This document shows, one piece after another, positions 22,768 through 36,178 of a stretch of DNA of 64,000 nt (position 1 is its first letter; every line of letters begins with the position of its first letter). The notes under the pieces were generated by a model. It did not search any database. It had not been told where the DNA came from and saw only the letters and a program-made list of their open reading frames with translations. This DNA comes from Spiroplasma endosymbiont of Atherix ibis. GTDB taxonomy: Bacteria > Bacillota_I > Bacilli_A > Mycoplasmatales > Mycoplasmataceae. Both the position numbers and the translations under genes were made by a program. Where the stretch lies: the NCBI RefSeq assembly GCF_964020005.1, contig NZ_OZ026474.1, forward strand, positions 868,001-932,000, read 5' to 3'.

Positions 22768-24437
22768 TGAAAACAAAAAAAGAACAATTAGGTCCATTTT
22801 CAATTATATGAATTGGATTTACTTTTATTGCTGGAATTACATTTACAGCAAGTTTTGGAGAAATAGTTCTTGCAGAAGATGGGTCAGGTATAGGACTTCA
22901 TATTGTATGATTATTCGTTTTAGAAGGATTCATAGCATTTATGTGTGCTTGAGCTTTTGCTAAATTAGTAAGATACCATCCACAAGCAAACGGTGGAGGA
23001 AGTCAATATGTTAGAACTGCATTTAATAAGTTCTGAGGACTATTAATGGGATTTTTTAACTATTCAGTTATTCCAGTTATTGGAATGGCTTTAATAGTTA
23101 CAATGGTTAGAGCAAATTTTGGACCACAAGAAGATGCAAGATTCTGATTGGTAGGACAAAATAATACCGGAAAATATGGTAAGTTTGGTCCATGAGGTAA
23201 TTTATATTTAGATTTAATAGCATTTGCTCTATACATGTTTGCAGCAACAATTATATTTTTTGGTATTAAAAAATATAAATATGTTGGATTAATTATAGGT
23301 TATATGACATGAGGAATTACAGTTTTATTAATGGTATTTGGTTTAGTTGCTGGATTTACTAATTTACAAGCAAATCCATTTCAAAAATATACAGAAACAG
23401 ATTTAAAACTTGGAGAGTTTACAAAAGCATTTACAACTTGTTTCTTTGCTTTTGGAGGAATTGAAACTTTTATAACAACAGGTAAAAATATAAAAAATAG
23501 AGGCAAAAATATGCCTATTGCAATTGTAATTATTATGATTTTAACAACAAGCTTTTACATTATATTTTCAGTAATAACAATGTTTGCTGTTGGAGGAAAA
23601 AAATTTAGTTCAAATCCAAATACACAATTCTTTGGAGAAAATAACTTCTTAAAAGTATTTGGACCAACTTTAATTATTATTTGTACAATGCTAATAAGAT
23701 TTAACTCTTCATTACAAGTTACAATGTTTGGTGGATCTACTTTAGAACCTTTATCAAGTCAAGGATATATTTCACCAATATTTAAAAAAGAAAATAAAGA
23801 AAACATTCCAGTAGCTGGAGTTTTTTCAACAATTATATTATTTGCCATATGTGCAGCAATGTTCTTATTTATTCCAGATATTATTGAAGGACTTACAAAG
23901 TCTCCTTCACCATTAAATTATTCAACAATTGCTAGTTGTGCATCAATATTATTATTTGCAATTTATGGAACAATTATTCCAACTGTTATTGTTCAAGGCA
24001 TAAGAAAAAATGTTAAAGTACAAATTTGAGAATATATTGCTTGAAGTATAACTGTCATATTCTTATTGTTTATATTAGGAAGTTACTTATGAACTTCATT
24101 ATTAAAACCATTTGCTAATCCAAATGGTGGCAAAATTAACTATTCACAAAATATACAAGCTCTTGTAAGTAGTATATTCCAATTAATATACGTTTCAGGT
24201 GTAATTGTATGAGCAGTATTACAATACTTCTTATATTACAAACCTAAAATGGCTAAAATGGATTCAAATTCTGAAAGAGCAAAAGAAATTGCTGAATATG
24301 AAAAATTATTTAGAATTTTAACTGTAGAAGAAATGCAAGCAATTGCTTTAGAAGATTCTAAAGAAAATGAAGAATATAGAAATTATAAAGATCAATTAAA
24401 AGAAGAAAAACTAAAAAATAAAGCAATTTTAAAATAG
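22767..24437 (+). CDS. APC-family amino acid permease
   Basis: 556-residue membrane protein with about 12 hydrophobic helices, open through many TGA Trp codons. The first helix carries GFTFIAGITFTASFGE, resembling the family's unwound substrate-binding helix. The fold continues with NGGGSQYVRTAFNKFWG. The last 60 residues are a charged cytoplasmic tail. The ATG overlaps the RNase J stop (TAATG), so the two are translationally coupled despite unrelated functions. The transported amino acid cannot be told from sequence. Confidence 0.88.
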
Positions 24438-24491
24438 TCAATATATGATTATTTTTTTATATTATAATAAAACTAATTGAGGAGGATTTAA

Positions 24492-25436
24492 ATGAAAAAA
24501 ATACTTAATGTTTTAGGAGGTACATTTTTATCTGTTGGGACAATAATACCAGTAATTAATTATAATTTTTATATTAATACTAAAATTGAAATTGTAACAA
24601 AAAGTTATTCTTATAATTTTTCAAGTTTAGATATAAAAAATATTAAATTTACAAATATAAATGGAATTGAAAAAGCTATTATAAATCCTCCAGATTTAAC
24701 AAATGCACTTAAATCTTGTGTTACAGAATTGTTTAACTCAATTGATATAGAAAAATCAAATAAATATTCAATAGGAAATATAAGTACAAATTTTGTTGAA
24801 GCATATTCACAAAATAATGATATAAAGTTATTTAGTAAAAAATTTATTAATGCTCAAAAAAATATAGATAATATGAATATTCAAAATCATAGACTAGAAA
24901 TAGAAAGATACAATGATCAAAATTCAGGAGTTTCTTATTTTATAAATGCTCTAGCAACAATAGGAAATGAAAATGTTAGACTTTATGGTCCAAGCTCTTA
25001 TAAACCATTAAAAAATTTAAAAGATATCCAAAGAGAATTTAAAAATACTTTTAATTTAGAAATAACAATGGAAGTTTGAATTAATGGAGAAGATAAAGAA
25101 AATTGAGGATTTGAATTATCACAAAATATGGCTTTTCAAAATAAAGAACAAATAATAGATTGACTTATGATTAATAAAGATAAAATAAAAGAAATAGTTG
25201 ATCATATCAATAAAGTTAAAAATACAAAAATAACAAAAATGGAAAAACCAAAAAAACTATATAAAGCTGAATCTACTGATGGTAAAATTTTTAAACTTGG
25301 AGATGAATATGAGAATAATAATGATCCTATAAAAGATGAATACTTTTATATTGATATAACAAGTAAAAGTGAATCACAAGGAGAATTTAAAATACTTGTT
25401 AAAAATACTCAAGGTTTAAAAATTGAAACAATTTAA
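24492..25436 (+). CDS. Secreted or membrane-anchored protein, unknown
   Basis: 314 residues starting MKKILNVLGGTFLSVGTIIPV, a signal peptide or uncleaved anchor without a lipobox Cys. The rest is hydrophilic, Lys/Asn/Ile-rich and has no family I recognise; three TGA Trp codons occur. A GAGGAGG site lies before the ATG and a hairpin terminator follows the stop. Same strand as the permease and the next membrane protein. Confidence 0.7.
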
Positions 25437-25446
25437 TAAAAAAAGA

Positions 25447-25475
25447 TTAGTAAAAAAACTAATTTTTTTTACTAA
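25447..25475 (+). terminator. Hairpin terminator
   Basis: Arms TTAGTAAAAAAA and TTTTTTTACTAA form a 12-bp stem with a small loop, directly after the stop at 25436. Confidence 0.6.
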
Positions 25476-25511
25476 TTATTAATGGTACAATTCTTTTAAG
25501 GAGGTGAGAAA

Positions 25512-26435
25512 ATGAAAGGAAATAGACAAACTTCTTCTATAAGAAAAATGCTTTTTTTAGCTAATATTTTTGGATTAATTATAGGAATAATAGGATTCGT
25601 TGCATTTATATATTCAATGATTAAAATTGGATTAATGGATCCAAATGCAACTGGAGACATGAAATCAATTACTCCTTATGTTACATTAATATTCTCAATA
25701 TCAACATTTTTCTTTATAACTAATACATTCTTTTGTTGTTATATAATAAATTTCTTAAGAAAAGCTGACGATATAACTTTATTGAATAATAGATACATAA
25801 TTGCTTTATTCTCAATATCAGTTGGAGGATTATTCACACCATTTGTTTTAGCACAAATGCAAAATATTCCAGTAGAATCAACAATTAGTCCTAAATTTAC
25901 AATTTCTAAAGGTTATGGAGGTAACTCATTAGTATCAGGTTTTAGTGCCTTAGTGGTATATTTTGGATTTTCACTATTATGATATAAAGGACAAAGTATA
26001 TTTGCTAGTGGACTTGTAGATATAATTTTAGTTGCTGTGTTAGGTGTTATATTATTTTGAGGAGTTTTAAATTGTTTAATTTTTGCAACACCAGGAGCAC
26101 TTGGTACTTGAAATAAAAAAGAAAGTGCATATAAATTTATGAATTTTATTGCAGTAATTAATCTTATTATTGCAACAATAACTCTAATATTGCAATTAAT
26201 TCAAAGTATTATTTCAATTATCTCAATTTTTGCAGATATGTTTGACAGAAAAAGAGGTTTTTTGGGAACAATATTTAACTCAATTTATGCTGCATATAGA
26301 ATATCAGTTCAATTATTTATTATTTATACAATAAATAAAATAATAAAAGGAATTTGATCAAAAGGTGATGAAATTCATTACAATGATTACTCAAAACTTG
26401 CAGAAAAACAAAAAGAATATGACATGGCAACTTAA
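25512..26435 (+). CDS. Multi-spanning membrane protein, unknown
   Basis: 307 residues with about seven hydrophobic helices: FLANIFGLIIGIIGFVAFIYS near the start, a pair around residues 55-85, one near 95-115, and three further on. The C-terminal tail is hydrophilic and ends KQKEYDMAT. A near-perfect AAGGAGGTG ribosome binding site implies high translation. No transporter signature is visible. Ends in a strong bidirectional terminator. Confidence 0.75.
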
Positions 26436-26446
26436 AAAGCTATATT

Positions 26447-26478
26447 AAAAAAAATAACTCATATGAGTTATTTTTTTT
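26447..26478. terminator. Bidirectional terminator between convergent genes
   Basis: A perfect 16-bp palindrome of an A-run, TAACTCAT and its complement with a T-run, serving the membrane protein on the plus strand and the gene ending at 26484 on the minus strand. Confidence 0.8.
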
Positions 26479-26483
26479 AATAT

Positions 26484-27272
26484 TTAATAGAAAATATGTA
26501 AAAGATCTTTTATACTATTTTTATCATTTTTTTTAGTTAAAAGAAAATTACTATATAATAAAACTGCTCTATTTATAAATGACTTGTCAAAAATCTTCTT
26601 TTTATTATTTAAAAGATTTATTAATATACTCTCTTCTCTTTTTTTAAAACTTATTAATACATTATTTTTATTTAAATAAAATATTTTTTTAAAATCTTGT
26701 TCCGTATCTAAAACTCTAATTAAATTAAAGTTAAAATCAGTTAAAATAATTTCCTTATCAGATTTTTGAATAACAAAGTTATTTTGAAATTGAATAATAT
26801 CTACTAAATTTATAGTTATTTCTTTTATAATTTTAATATTTTTATCTGTTAATTTTTTTTTTTTTTTTATAATTAGTCCCTCATTTATTTTTTTTATTAT
26901 TTGAAATTCTTCTAGTTTTTCGATATTACTTAAACTTGCTGTAAAAACCTTTTCATTAATAATAAAACTAATATATTTAATATTATTAATAACTACAAAA
27001 TTTTGAATATAATGTTCATATAATTGAAGAACTTTTATATCTGTATTAGAAATCATATTTATAGATGAAAAAAATGGATTTGGATGGGCTAGAAATGTTC
27101 TTTCTAAATCTTGTTTAATTTTAATATTATCTAAAAATATTTTTTTAGAGATTCAACATAATGTATTTATATTTCCATTTGGAATACTATCTGTAAAATA
27201 AATATTTTCATCATCTAAAAAAATATTTTTTATTCATTCACTATTTTCTATTTTTCTTACTTTTATTTTCAA
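26484..27272 (-). CDS. Unknown protein carrying a poly-A16 tract
   Basis: 262 residues when started at TTG 27272, which has a good AAAGGTG site five bases upstream; no in-frame ATG occurs until 27056. Rich in Ile, Asn and Lys with regular hydrophobic strands (YISFIINEKVF, EIILTDFNFNLIRVLD), suggesting a beta-rich soluble or beta-propeller-like fold. No signal peptide. The coding strand has 16 consecutive A residues at 26853-26868, giving Lys-5; slippage there would shift the frame. Downstream of pgk, with a terminator between. Confidence 0.65.
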
Positions 27273-27298
27273 GTAAATCACCTTTATAATTATAAATT

Positions 27299-27321
27299 AA
27301 AACACAATATTAATTGTGTTT
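27299..27321 (-). terminator. Intrinsic terminator after pgk
   Basis: Arms AAACACAAT and ATTGTGTTT (9 bp, four-base loop). On the minus strand a T-rich tail follows. Lies between the pgk stop and the start of the downstream gene. Confidence 0.65.
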
Positions 27322-27328
27322 CGATTAA

Positions 27329-28525
27329 TTATTTATTTTGAATTGCTTCAACACCTGGTAGTTTTTTACCTTCCATATATTCTAATGAAGCTCCCCCACC
27401 TGTTGAAATATGAGTAAATTTATCTTTAAATCCTAATTGAATTGCAGCTGCAGCTGAATCTCCCCCACCAATTAAAGTAAATGAATTTTTTAAGTTTGCA
27501 ATAGCTTCACAAACAGCTAATGTACCTTTATTATAATGTTCAAATTCAAATACTCCCATTGGTCCATTTCAAGCTACTGTTTTTGCATCTTTTAAAATTG
27601 ATTTAAATAATTCAATTGATTTAGGACCGATATCTAATCCCATTAAGTCATCTGGTAAATCAATTCCTGTAATTGTTGGATTACTATCTTTAAAATCTGT
27701 ATTACATGCTGAATCAATTGGTAAAATAATTTTTCCATTAGCTTTATCTAAATATTCTTTAGCTAAAGAAACTTTATCTTCTTCACATAATGATTTACCA
27801 ATACTATGATTTTGTGCCTTAAAGAAAGTATATGCCATTCCCCCACCAATTATAATTTTGTCAGCTTTTTCTAATAAATTATCAATAACTCCAATTTTAT
27901 CAGAAACTTTTGCTCCACCAATAATTGCCACAAATGGATGTTCTGGTTTATCTATTCCTTTTGATAACATTTCTAATTCTTTTTCAACTAAAAATCCTAA
28001 ACAACTTTCTGCTATATTTGAAGCAATTCCCACATTTGAAGCATGAGCTCTATGAGCAGTTCCAAATGCATCATTTACAAATATATTACCTAAACTAGCT
28101 CAATATTTTCCTAATTGTGAATCATTTTTTGATTCATATTTAACAACTTCTCCATTTTGAATATCTTCAAAACGAGTATTTTCAATTAAAAGAATTTCTC
28201 CAGCATTTAAACTTTTAATTGCTGATTCTAGTTCTACTCCTCTAGTTTGAGGAACAAATTTAATTGTTTTTCCTAACAACTCTTCTAATTTTTTAGCAAC
28301 TGGTGCTAAACTTTTTTTAGCTTTATCAGCTTCTTCTTTAATTCTACTTAAATGTGAAAGTAAAACAACTTTTGCTCCCTTTTCTGTTAAGTAATTAATA
28401 GTTGGAAGTGCTGCTCTAACACGATTATCATCAGTAATAACTCCATCTTTTAAAGGTACGTTAAAATCAACTCTAACAAGAACAGTCTTTCCAGATACTT
28501 GAATATTATTGAATGTTTTTTTCAT
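27329..28525 (-). CDS. pgk: Phosphoglycerate kinase
   Basis: ATP-generating step of glycolysis, cytoplasmic. 398 residues, the usual length. [14 protein letters not shown] (N-terminal substrate-binding signature), [44 protein letters not shown] and [19 protein letters not shown] are all present. Two TGA Trp codons break a standard reading. GGAG site before the ATG. Separated from gapA by a Panacea-domain gene. Confidence 0.97.
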
Positions 28526-28547
28526 TTTTTTGCTCTCCTATACTTAT

Positions 28548-29060
28548 TTATTTTAAAACATTTTTTACTATAAAATCTATATAATGAAAAAAATTATTAT
28601 TATTTTCATTATGAAAACGAATAATATCTTGATCTTTTATTAAATTATTTTTACTATGTTTATATAATTTTTTTCATGGAGTTTGTTCATGACAAATTAT
28701 TACAATATCTCAGGATTTTAAATCTAATAAAAATTTAACTATCTCATAAATTATTTTATTTTCGTGATGAAAATCTTTATCTATTTTTAAATCAATTTTT
28801 TCTAAATAAATTATAGTTATATCTGATTTTGAATAGCATGTGTGTTTTTTTCAAAGCTCATAAATAACAGGACCTCATCTTCAAGTTTCAAAATCTATAT
28901 TAGCTATCTTTTCTTTAAATAATAAAAAATAAGAATAAACAATATAAATTATTTTTTGAATTTGAATCTGAGTTACTTTTTTAATACAATTTTCTTTTTT
29001 AACTTTAGCTATAACATTTACCACATAATTAATAAAATCCTCTTTAAAATAAAAAAACAT
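28548..29060 (-). CDS. Panacea / SocA-like (DUF4065-type) domain protein
   Basis: 170 residues containing five TGA Trp codons, so invisible without code 4. Sequence pattern QIQKIIYIVYSYFLLFKEK, then FETWRWGPVIYELWKK, and later CHEQTPWKKLY matches the Panacea/DUF4065 family (LQKLlY..., f.aW.yGPV..., h...pW). This is the antitoxin fold seen in SocA and in several toxin-antitoxin pairs. GAGGTG site before the ATG. It sits alone between gapA and pgk with no toxin-like neighbour; it may be an orphan, or the partner may be elsewhere. Family assignment is by eye. Confidence 0.7.
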
Positions 29061-29118
29061 ATTTTCACCTCAATATTACTATCGTTGTAAAAATATGTTA
29101 AATATTTTATTTAGAAAA

Positions 29119-30132
<1,014 letters not shown>

Positions 30133-30159
30133 ATTTAGTCGTTCCTTCCACGTTTTTAT

Positions 30160-30187
30160 TTTATACCTTATTGCTTTATTCAGTAAA
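30160..30187 (-). promoter_or_regulatory. Putative gapA promoter
   Basis: On the minus strand TTTACT (30182-30187) and TATAAA (30160-30165) are 16 bases apart, about 28 bases upstream of the gapA start. Confidence 0.45.
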
Positions 30188-30251
30188 TAAAACACTAATA
30201 TTTTATTTCTATTTTTTCCATATAATTTTTTTAATATTGGAAATAATTCCA

Positions 30252-31151
30252 CTAATATCGTTTATTTTCCCCTGTTATTTCAAACTCATTAGCCAATCCT
30301 TTAATTCTTTCTGTAAATCTAAGAGTTTTTTGTAACTCAAATTTTTTTTGTTCAACATTAGTTACCTTTTTATTTAAATAATATTTTTGAAGATCTGCTA
30401 TAGAGAAATTTGAAGTAAAATAAGTAATACTTTTATTTTCTAACCTATGATTTAAAATACCAAATAATAATTCATCTCTACTTCAATCACTTACAATTTC
30501 TGCGCCTATATCATCAAGTATTAAAATATCAACTTTTAAACAATCATCATAAAATTTTGACAATTCTGTTTTTTCTAATTGATTAAAAGTATCTTTAACT
30601 ATTTTTATAAGTTTATTTACAGTTACAAAAATAACTTTTCTATCTTTTCTTGCATAAGTATTAGCTAATCTTTTCATTAAAAAAGTTTTGCCAATACCTG
30701 GAGCACCATATAAATAAAGACCCTTAGATGAACTATTTACAATATTTTCTCTTATCTTTGTAAAAAGAGTCTTAGATTCATTATTTAATTTATTTAAATC
30801 TAAAGATTCTATATATTCGCCCATTGTTTGAGTATTTTCTTTTAAATTGTAATCTGCATATATTATATTTTTTAATATTTTATAATCTTTATTTTGAAAA
30901 ATTCAATGCTTACAGTTTTTACTTGATATATAAAATAAGTTATTTTTATATACCAATTTTTGTTGAACACCAGGAATTGATTGTTTGCAGTATTTTATTT
31001 CCTCTTCTTTTTCACAATATACATAATCATTTAAAAATCTATTTATTAATAAAATATTATTTTGCAGAATTTGATCACTTATATTATATTTGTTAATAAG
31101 ATCTTTTAAATCCTTGTGTTTTTTTATATCATCTAAAGTAAATTTTAACAT
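30252..31151 (-). CDS. dnaI: DnaI-like helicase loader (AAA+)
   Basis: Loads the replicative helicase at the origin. 299 residues: an N-terminal domain with several Cys/His-like residues, Walker A GAPGIGKTFL and Walker B DILILDDIGAE, sensor region YFTSN, then a C-terminal arginine-rich block (LRFTERIKGLANEFEI). The ATG directly follows the dnaB stop, and its AGGAG site lies inside the end of dnaB. Order dnaB-dnaI is as in Firmicutes. Confidence 0.88.
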
Positions 31152-32426
31152 CTAATATTCTCCTCATTCTAATTTATCAAATGTCAAATCTTCTTTAACT
31201 TCAATTTTATAAGTTTTTTTATTTAAAGCCTCATCTCACTTTGAGTTCAAATCTGTTTTTAAATCAATATTTGATTTAATATTGACTTTTGATTTCTTAT
31301 GAGCTATTTTTAAATATTCAAATGCCTCAGGAGCTGTTTTAAAGCCATTTTCAGACATTGTAGAAGCAATTTTATAAATATAGTTTGTAACTATCTGACC
31401 TTTATTTTTTAAGAAAACAAAATCAAATAAACAATTTATAACTCCATTTCTTAATTTATATTTATTTTGCAAAAATTCAATTATTTCTTCGAATTTTTTA
31501 TCTAATTGTTTTATTTTTTTATCCTTAGAAATTAATAAAGCTAATAAGTATTCTTCTGGTTCAATTGTTTCCATTTCACTTAATTTTTGATTTTTTTGAT
31601 TTTGAATATTTAACTCAACATTAAATTCTGGAATTGTTTCAGAAAACTCATCTTTTTTAAAGATAAGTTTTGCAACTTCTTTATAAAATTTTGAATTATT
31701 AAAAGAGCAAGAATCTTTTTCATAAATTTTTTTAATAATTTCTTTAATTTCAAATTGACTAATATTGTAAGATCCAAAAACATCTTCAATTGCTTTTTTA
31801 ACCATTACATTATTGGCACTAATAATAATATCTTCTTTTTCTAAAGCATTAAGTAAACTAGCATAATCTAAACCTTTTAATAAAGCATTTGTTCTTTTTG
31901 GTTTAGCTTTAATCATTACAGTTTCATTTGTTTTTAATTCTTCAATTTCTCCAAAAACTTCAATAAATTTAGATGAAGTATCTTTATAACCACTTTCCAA
32001 AGTTAATTCTCCTTCATCTCTAAAAGTAAATCTAATTAATTCATAATCTTCTTTTTTAACTTTGCTTAATAGAGCACTATTAAATACTTTATTATTAAAA
32101 AATTCTACTGGTTCTAATGGTGAATAAATATTAAATATTATTGTATTTTTACTTTTATTTTCTAAAGTTCTTAATAAACCCAAAGCTTCTAATTTCTTCA
32201 AATATTTAGATAATATATTTTTAGAGATTCCTGTAATTTTAGATAATCTAGTATTAGATAAAGTTATTGTTTTAAATTCACTTATAATATAAGATTCATT
32301 TATTAATGTAAAATACAAAGAAACAGCTTTTGACCCTATTATTGGTTGATACAAATAAGTTATTATTTTATTATTTGAACTATCTATTATATTTTTAAGA
32401 ATAACTCTATAACTAAATTCATCCAT
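31152..32426 (-). CDS. dnaB: DnaB/DnaD-type primosome initiation protein
   Basis: Not the hexameric helicase but the Bacillus-DnaB-like replication initiation/membrane attachment protein. 424 residues. The N-terminal winged-helix region (NTRLSKITGISKNILSKYLKKLE) is followed by a long linker and a C-terminal DnaD-like helical domain (ALLKGLDYASLLNALEKE and VINCLFDFVFLKNKGQ). A GGAGG site lies before the ATG. Upstream neighbours fpg, polA and dnaE complete the replication block. Confidence 0.85.
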
Positions 32427-32534
32427 AAATTACCTCCAAATGCTATGCCTATTAATAATAAGAAAAATGAAAAAAATTGAAACAGATTTAATAATTTTTA
32501 TGAAATTGACTATGATTTGTTAATAAAGATTACT

Positions 32535-32563
32535 AAAAAAACCCTATTTTAAAGGGTTTTTTT
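32535..32563. terminator. Terminator between fpg and dnaB
   Basis: Stem of seven A plus CCCT against AGGG plus seven T (11 bp), seven-base loop. U-tract potential in both directions; on the minus strand it follows fpg. Confidence 0.75.
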
Positions 32564-32577
32564 GAGTTATCCACATC

Positions 32578-33411
32578 TTAATATAAATTTTGACATTCTG
32601 GACAAAAATATGTTCCTCTACCATTAACTTTTATTTTTTTTATAATTCTTCCACAATCAAAACAAGGATTTGATTTTCTTAAATGAACTTTTAATTCCCT
32701 TTGAAACTTTCCATCAATACCTTGTTCAGGATGATAAGTATCAATTGTAGAACCTCCAAGTTCAATTGATCTGTTAAGTATTTTTATTAAAGATTTTAAA
32801 ATATCATCATAATTTTTTAAATTTAAAGAGCTTGCTCTTTTTTCTGGGTGAATTTTTGAATCAAACAAAATCTCATCTGCATAAATATTGCCAATTCCTG
32901 ATATTTTTGTTTGATCAAGAAGAACAGTTTTTATATACTTATTTGATTTAGACATTATATCCATTAAATATTGACCGTTTAAAGTGCTATCAAAGGGTTC
33001 AGGACCTATTTTATTAATGGGTTTTTCATTTTTAAAAGTTAATTTATCTTGTAAATGAAAAGTACCAAATTTTCTTGTATCACTGTATATCATAAGTTTA
33101 TTGTCACTTAATTCAAATATTGCTTCTACATGTTTTGTATCATATATTTTTCCTTTATCATATACAATTCATTTTCCTTCCATTCTTAAATGACTAATCA
33201 AAACCAAATCTTGTAGTTCAAAAATAATATGTTTTGCTATCCTTGAGATATTATCTATTTTTCGACCCTTTAATTTTTCTTCAAATTCAGAAATACTAAT
33301 ATCTGTTTTAATTAAATTTGGATAAGTTATTTTTACATTTTCAATAGTAAGTCCTGTAACTTTTGAATTAAGAACTCTAACAACAGTTTCTACTTCTGGT
33401 AATTCAGGCAT
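32578..33411 (-). CDS. fpg: Formamidopyrimidine-DNA glycosylase
   Basis: Base-excision repair enzyme removing 8-oxoguanine. 277 residues with the catalytic N-terminus MPELPEVETVVRVL (Pro2, Glu3), the helix-two-turn-helix region KISGIGNIYADEILF and the C-terminal zinc finger C-x2-C...C-x2-C (CFDCGRII, CPECQNLY). One TGA Trp. AGGAGG site. Downstream of polA by 16 bases, so probably one operon. Confidence 0.96.
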
Positions 33412-33427
33412 TATTTAAACCTCCTTT

Positions 33428-36124
33428 TTATTTTAAATTAAATCAATCTCTTGCTTGTGAATAATTAATTTCTAATTTTACAAGTGCTACTCTATTTTTA
33501 TTTGATATTTTTAATAAATAATTATATGCTTCTTTCATTATACTAAGAACCATATTTTTAACTACTTCTAACTCTGATTTTTTAACTAGTAAAATAATTT
33601 CATCATGTATTTGAGCAATCATTTTTGACTTTAATTTATTTTTATTTAAATTTTCAAAAACGTTTACCATAGCAACTTTTAATATATCTGCTGCTGTTCC
33701 TTGTATTGGAGCATTGACAGCTGCTCTTTCACCAAATTGTTTAATCATATAATTTGAATTATTTAACTCATAAATATATCTTCTTCTATTTGCTTGAGTT
33801 TCAACATAACCATTTTCATAACCAAACTTAATAACTTCTTCTTTAAATTTTAAAATTTGAGGAAAAGCTTTATAATATGCTTTTATATATTCTTTTGCTT
33901 GTGGTATTGATATTTTTAAGTCTTTTGCCAAACCAAAATCACTTAATCCATAAAGAATCCCAAAATTAAAAACCTTAGCTACTCTTCTTTGTTCTGAACT
34001 AACTTGCTCATCTTCTTTTAAATTAAAAATACTTCTTGCAGCTTCTGAATGAATATCTCTATTCATTGAAAAAATTTCAATTAATTTTTCTTCTTTAACA
34101 ATATCTGCAAGTACTCTTAATTCAATTTGAGAATAATCAAAACTTAAATAAATATTATCTTCATTTGTAACAAATATTTTTCTTACATTTTTTTGTTCTT
34201 CATCTCTTATAGAAATATTTTGCATATTTGGATAAGTAGAGCTTAATCTTCCTGTATTTGTAAGTGTTTGATTAAATACTGTATGAACCTTATTATCTGG
34301 ATGAACAAACTTTTCAAAACCTTTTAAATAAGTTGAATATAATTTACTATATTTCCTAAAAGCTATAATTTTTGAGATTATTGGATGTTTATTTTCTAGT
34401 AAATTTAATGTTTCTCTATCAGTACTTCCCTTTTTGTAATCATGCAATTTTAATTTATCAAATAAAAGTTCTTTTAATTGCTTTGGAGATCCTATATTAA
34501 AATTCTCATCAACAAAATCTTTTAAATCTGTTTTAATTTCAACTTCTAAGTTGTTTAATAACTCCAATATTTCTTGTTCTTGCTTAGCCAATTCTTGTTT
34601 ATCTACTTGAATACCTTCAACTTCCATATCAATTAAAACTTTTGCAAAAGGAAGTTCAATTTTTTCATATAAATTGGTTTGATTATTTTTTTGCAGCTGC
34701 TCTATAATTTCTTTTTCATATTTTTTTATAAATAAAGATTTACTAACTAAATAATCCATTTTAATTTTTTCATCAATTAAATGAGTTTTTTTAACACCTT
34801 TACCAAAAATTTCTTCAAATGTCTTTATCTCATTTGAAGGATCAATCATAATTACATGTTGTTCAAAAGAAGATTTTATATTTGAATTAAGTACATAACA
34901 AGCTATCATCATATCATAAATAAAAAGTTCAGGTTTTATTTTATAACCCATTTTTTTTAAAGCAATAACTGTTTTTTTAATATCATAAGTTTTAAACTTT
35001 GAATTAATTAGAAAAACTTGAAATTGTTCATCTGTTACAGAATCAGTTCAATTAAAAATATTTATTTCTTTGCTAGTATTAAATGAATAATAGAAATTAC
35101 CTTTGGAATTAACAATTGACATTCCTATAACATCACTTGTATGATAATTATGATTTAAAGTTTCTAAATAAATATAATTTTCATCATCATCAAATTTGTT
35201 ATTTCACTTATCAAGTACTTTGTATTCTAATTTTACTTCATTTGTACTTTCTTCATTTTTAGAACTATATTTTTTAAGAAGAGAGTTCATTTCATATCTA
35301 ATAAAAAAGTCTCTAAGATTTGCAAAATTAATTTCTGTTTTATTAAAATTAATTTTTTCTAAATTCATATCTTTATGAATTGTTGCAATCTCTTTTGAAA
35401 GAAATGCATCTTCTTTTCCAAGTATTAATTTAAGTTGTTTTGTACCTTTAATTTGGTCAATATTATCATAAATATTTTCTAAAGTTTTAAACTCTTGTAA
35501 TAACTCTTTTGCAGTTTTTTCTCCAATACCTAAAACACCTTTTATATTATCTGATGAGTCACCTCTCAAACCTTTATAATCAATAACTTGTTCTGGAGTA
35601 ATTCCTCATTTTTCAAATAATTTTTCTTTATTATAAACAATTAAATTACTTGTTCCAATTTGTGGAGATAAAACATAAGTTTTCTCTGATATTAACTGAT
35701 ACATATCTTGGTCACTTGTTAATATATGAGTTTCAGCTTCTTCATTTGATTCAAGAATTTTTGAAATAGTTCCTATAATATCATCTGCTTCATAATTGTC
35801 TGCTTCAAATCAATCAATATTTGCATTTGTTAAAAATTCTCTAACAATTGGAAATTGCATAATAAGTTCTGATGGAGTTTTTGCTCGTCCAACTTTATAA
35901 TCTTTTAATTTATCATGTCTAAAAGTTTTTTTACCTTTATCAAAAGCAACTTTTACACAGTAATAATCATTTTTTTCAATAATATTCATAAGCATATTAA
36001 TAAACGAATATACAGCATTTGTTGGTATACCACTTTTTGTAGTTAAAGTTGCTCTACCATAAGAACTATAAAATGCTCTAAAAATTAAAGCATTACCATC
36101 AACAAGTAAAAATTTATTTTTCAT
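33428..36124 (-). CDS. polA: DNA polymerase I with 5'-3' exonuclease domain
   Basis: 898 residues started at 36124 (MKNKFLLVDGNALIFRAFY), which has a GGAG site; a codon 12 bases upstream has none. The N-terminal 5' nuclease domain shows RGDSSDNIKGVLGIGEKTA. The polymerase domain carries FDYSQIELRVLA (motif A), RRVAKVFNFGILYGLS (motif B) and QIHDEI (motif C). The middle proofreading domain looks degenerate: where DxE is expected the sequence reads YLET, and the last exonuclease Asp is not evident. Loss of Pol I proofreading is common in Bacillus-type enzymes. Confidence 0.95.
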
Positions 36125-36151
36125 ATTTTTCTCCATTAATTCTATAATAAC

Positions 36152-36178
36152 AAAAAAAGTACTTGTAGTACTTTTTTT
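36152..36178 (-). terminator. Intrinsic terminator after dnaE
   Basis: A 12-bp stem, seven A plus GTACT against AGTAC plus seven T, with a three-base loop. It abuts the dnaE stop and precedes the polA start. Confidence 0.8.

Noticed and set aside
33443-36124. Many apparent short adjacent genes (polA, dnaE, the giant permease and others seem split)
   Set aside because: The breaks are all TGA codons, and a tRNA-Trp(UCA) is present. Reading TGA as Trp joins them into single full-length proteins in the same frame.
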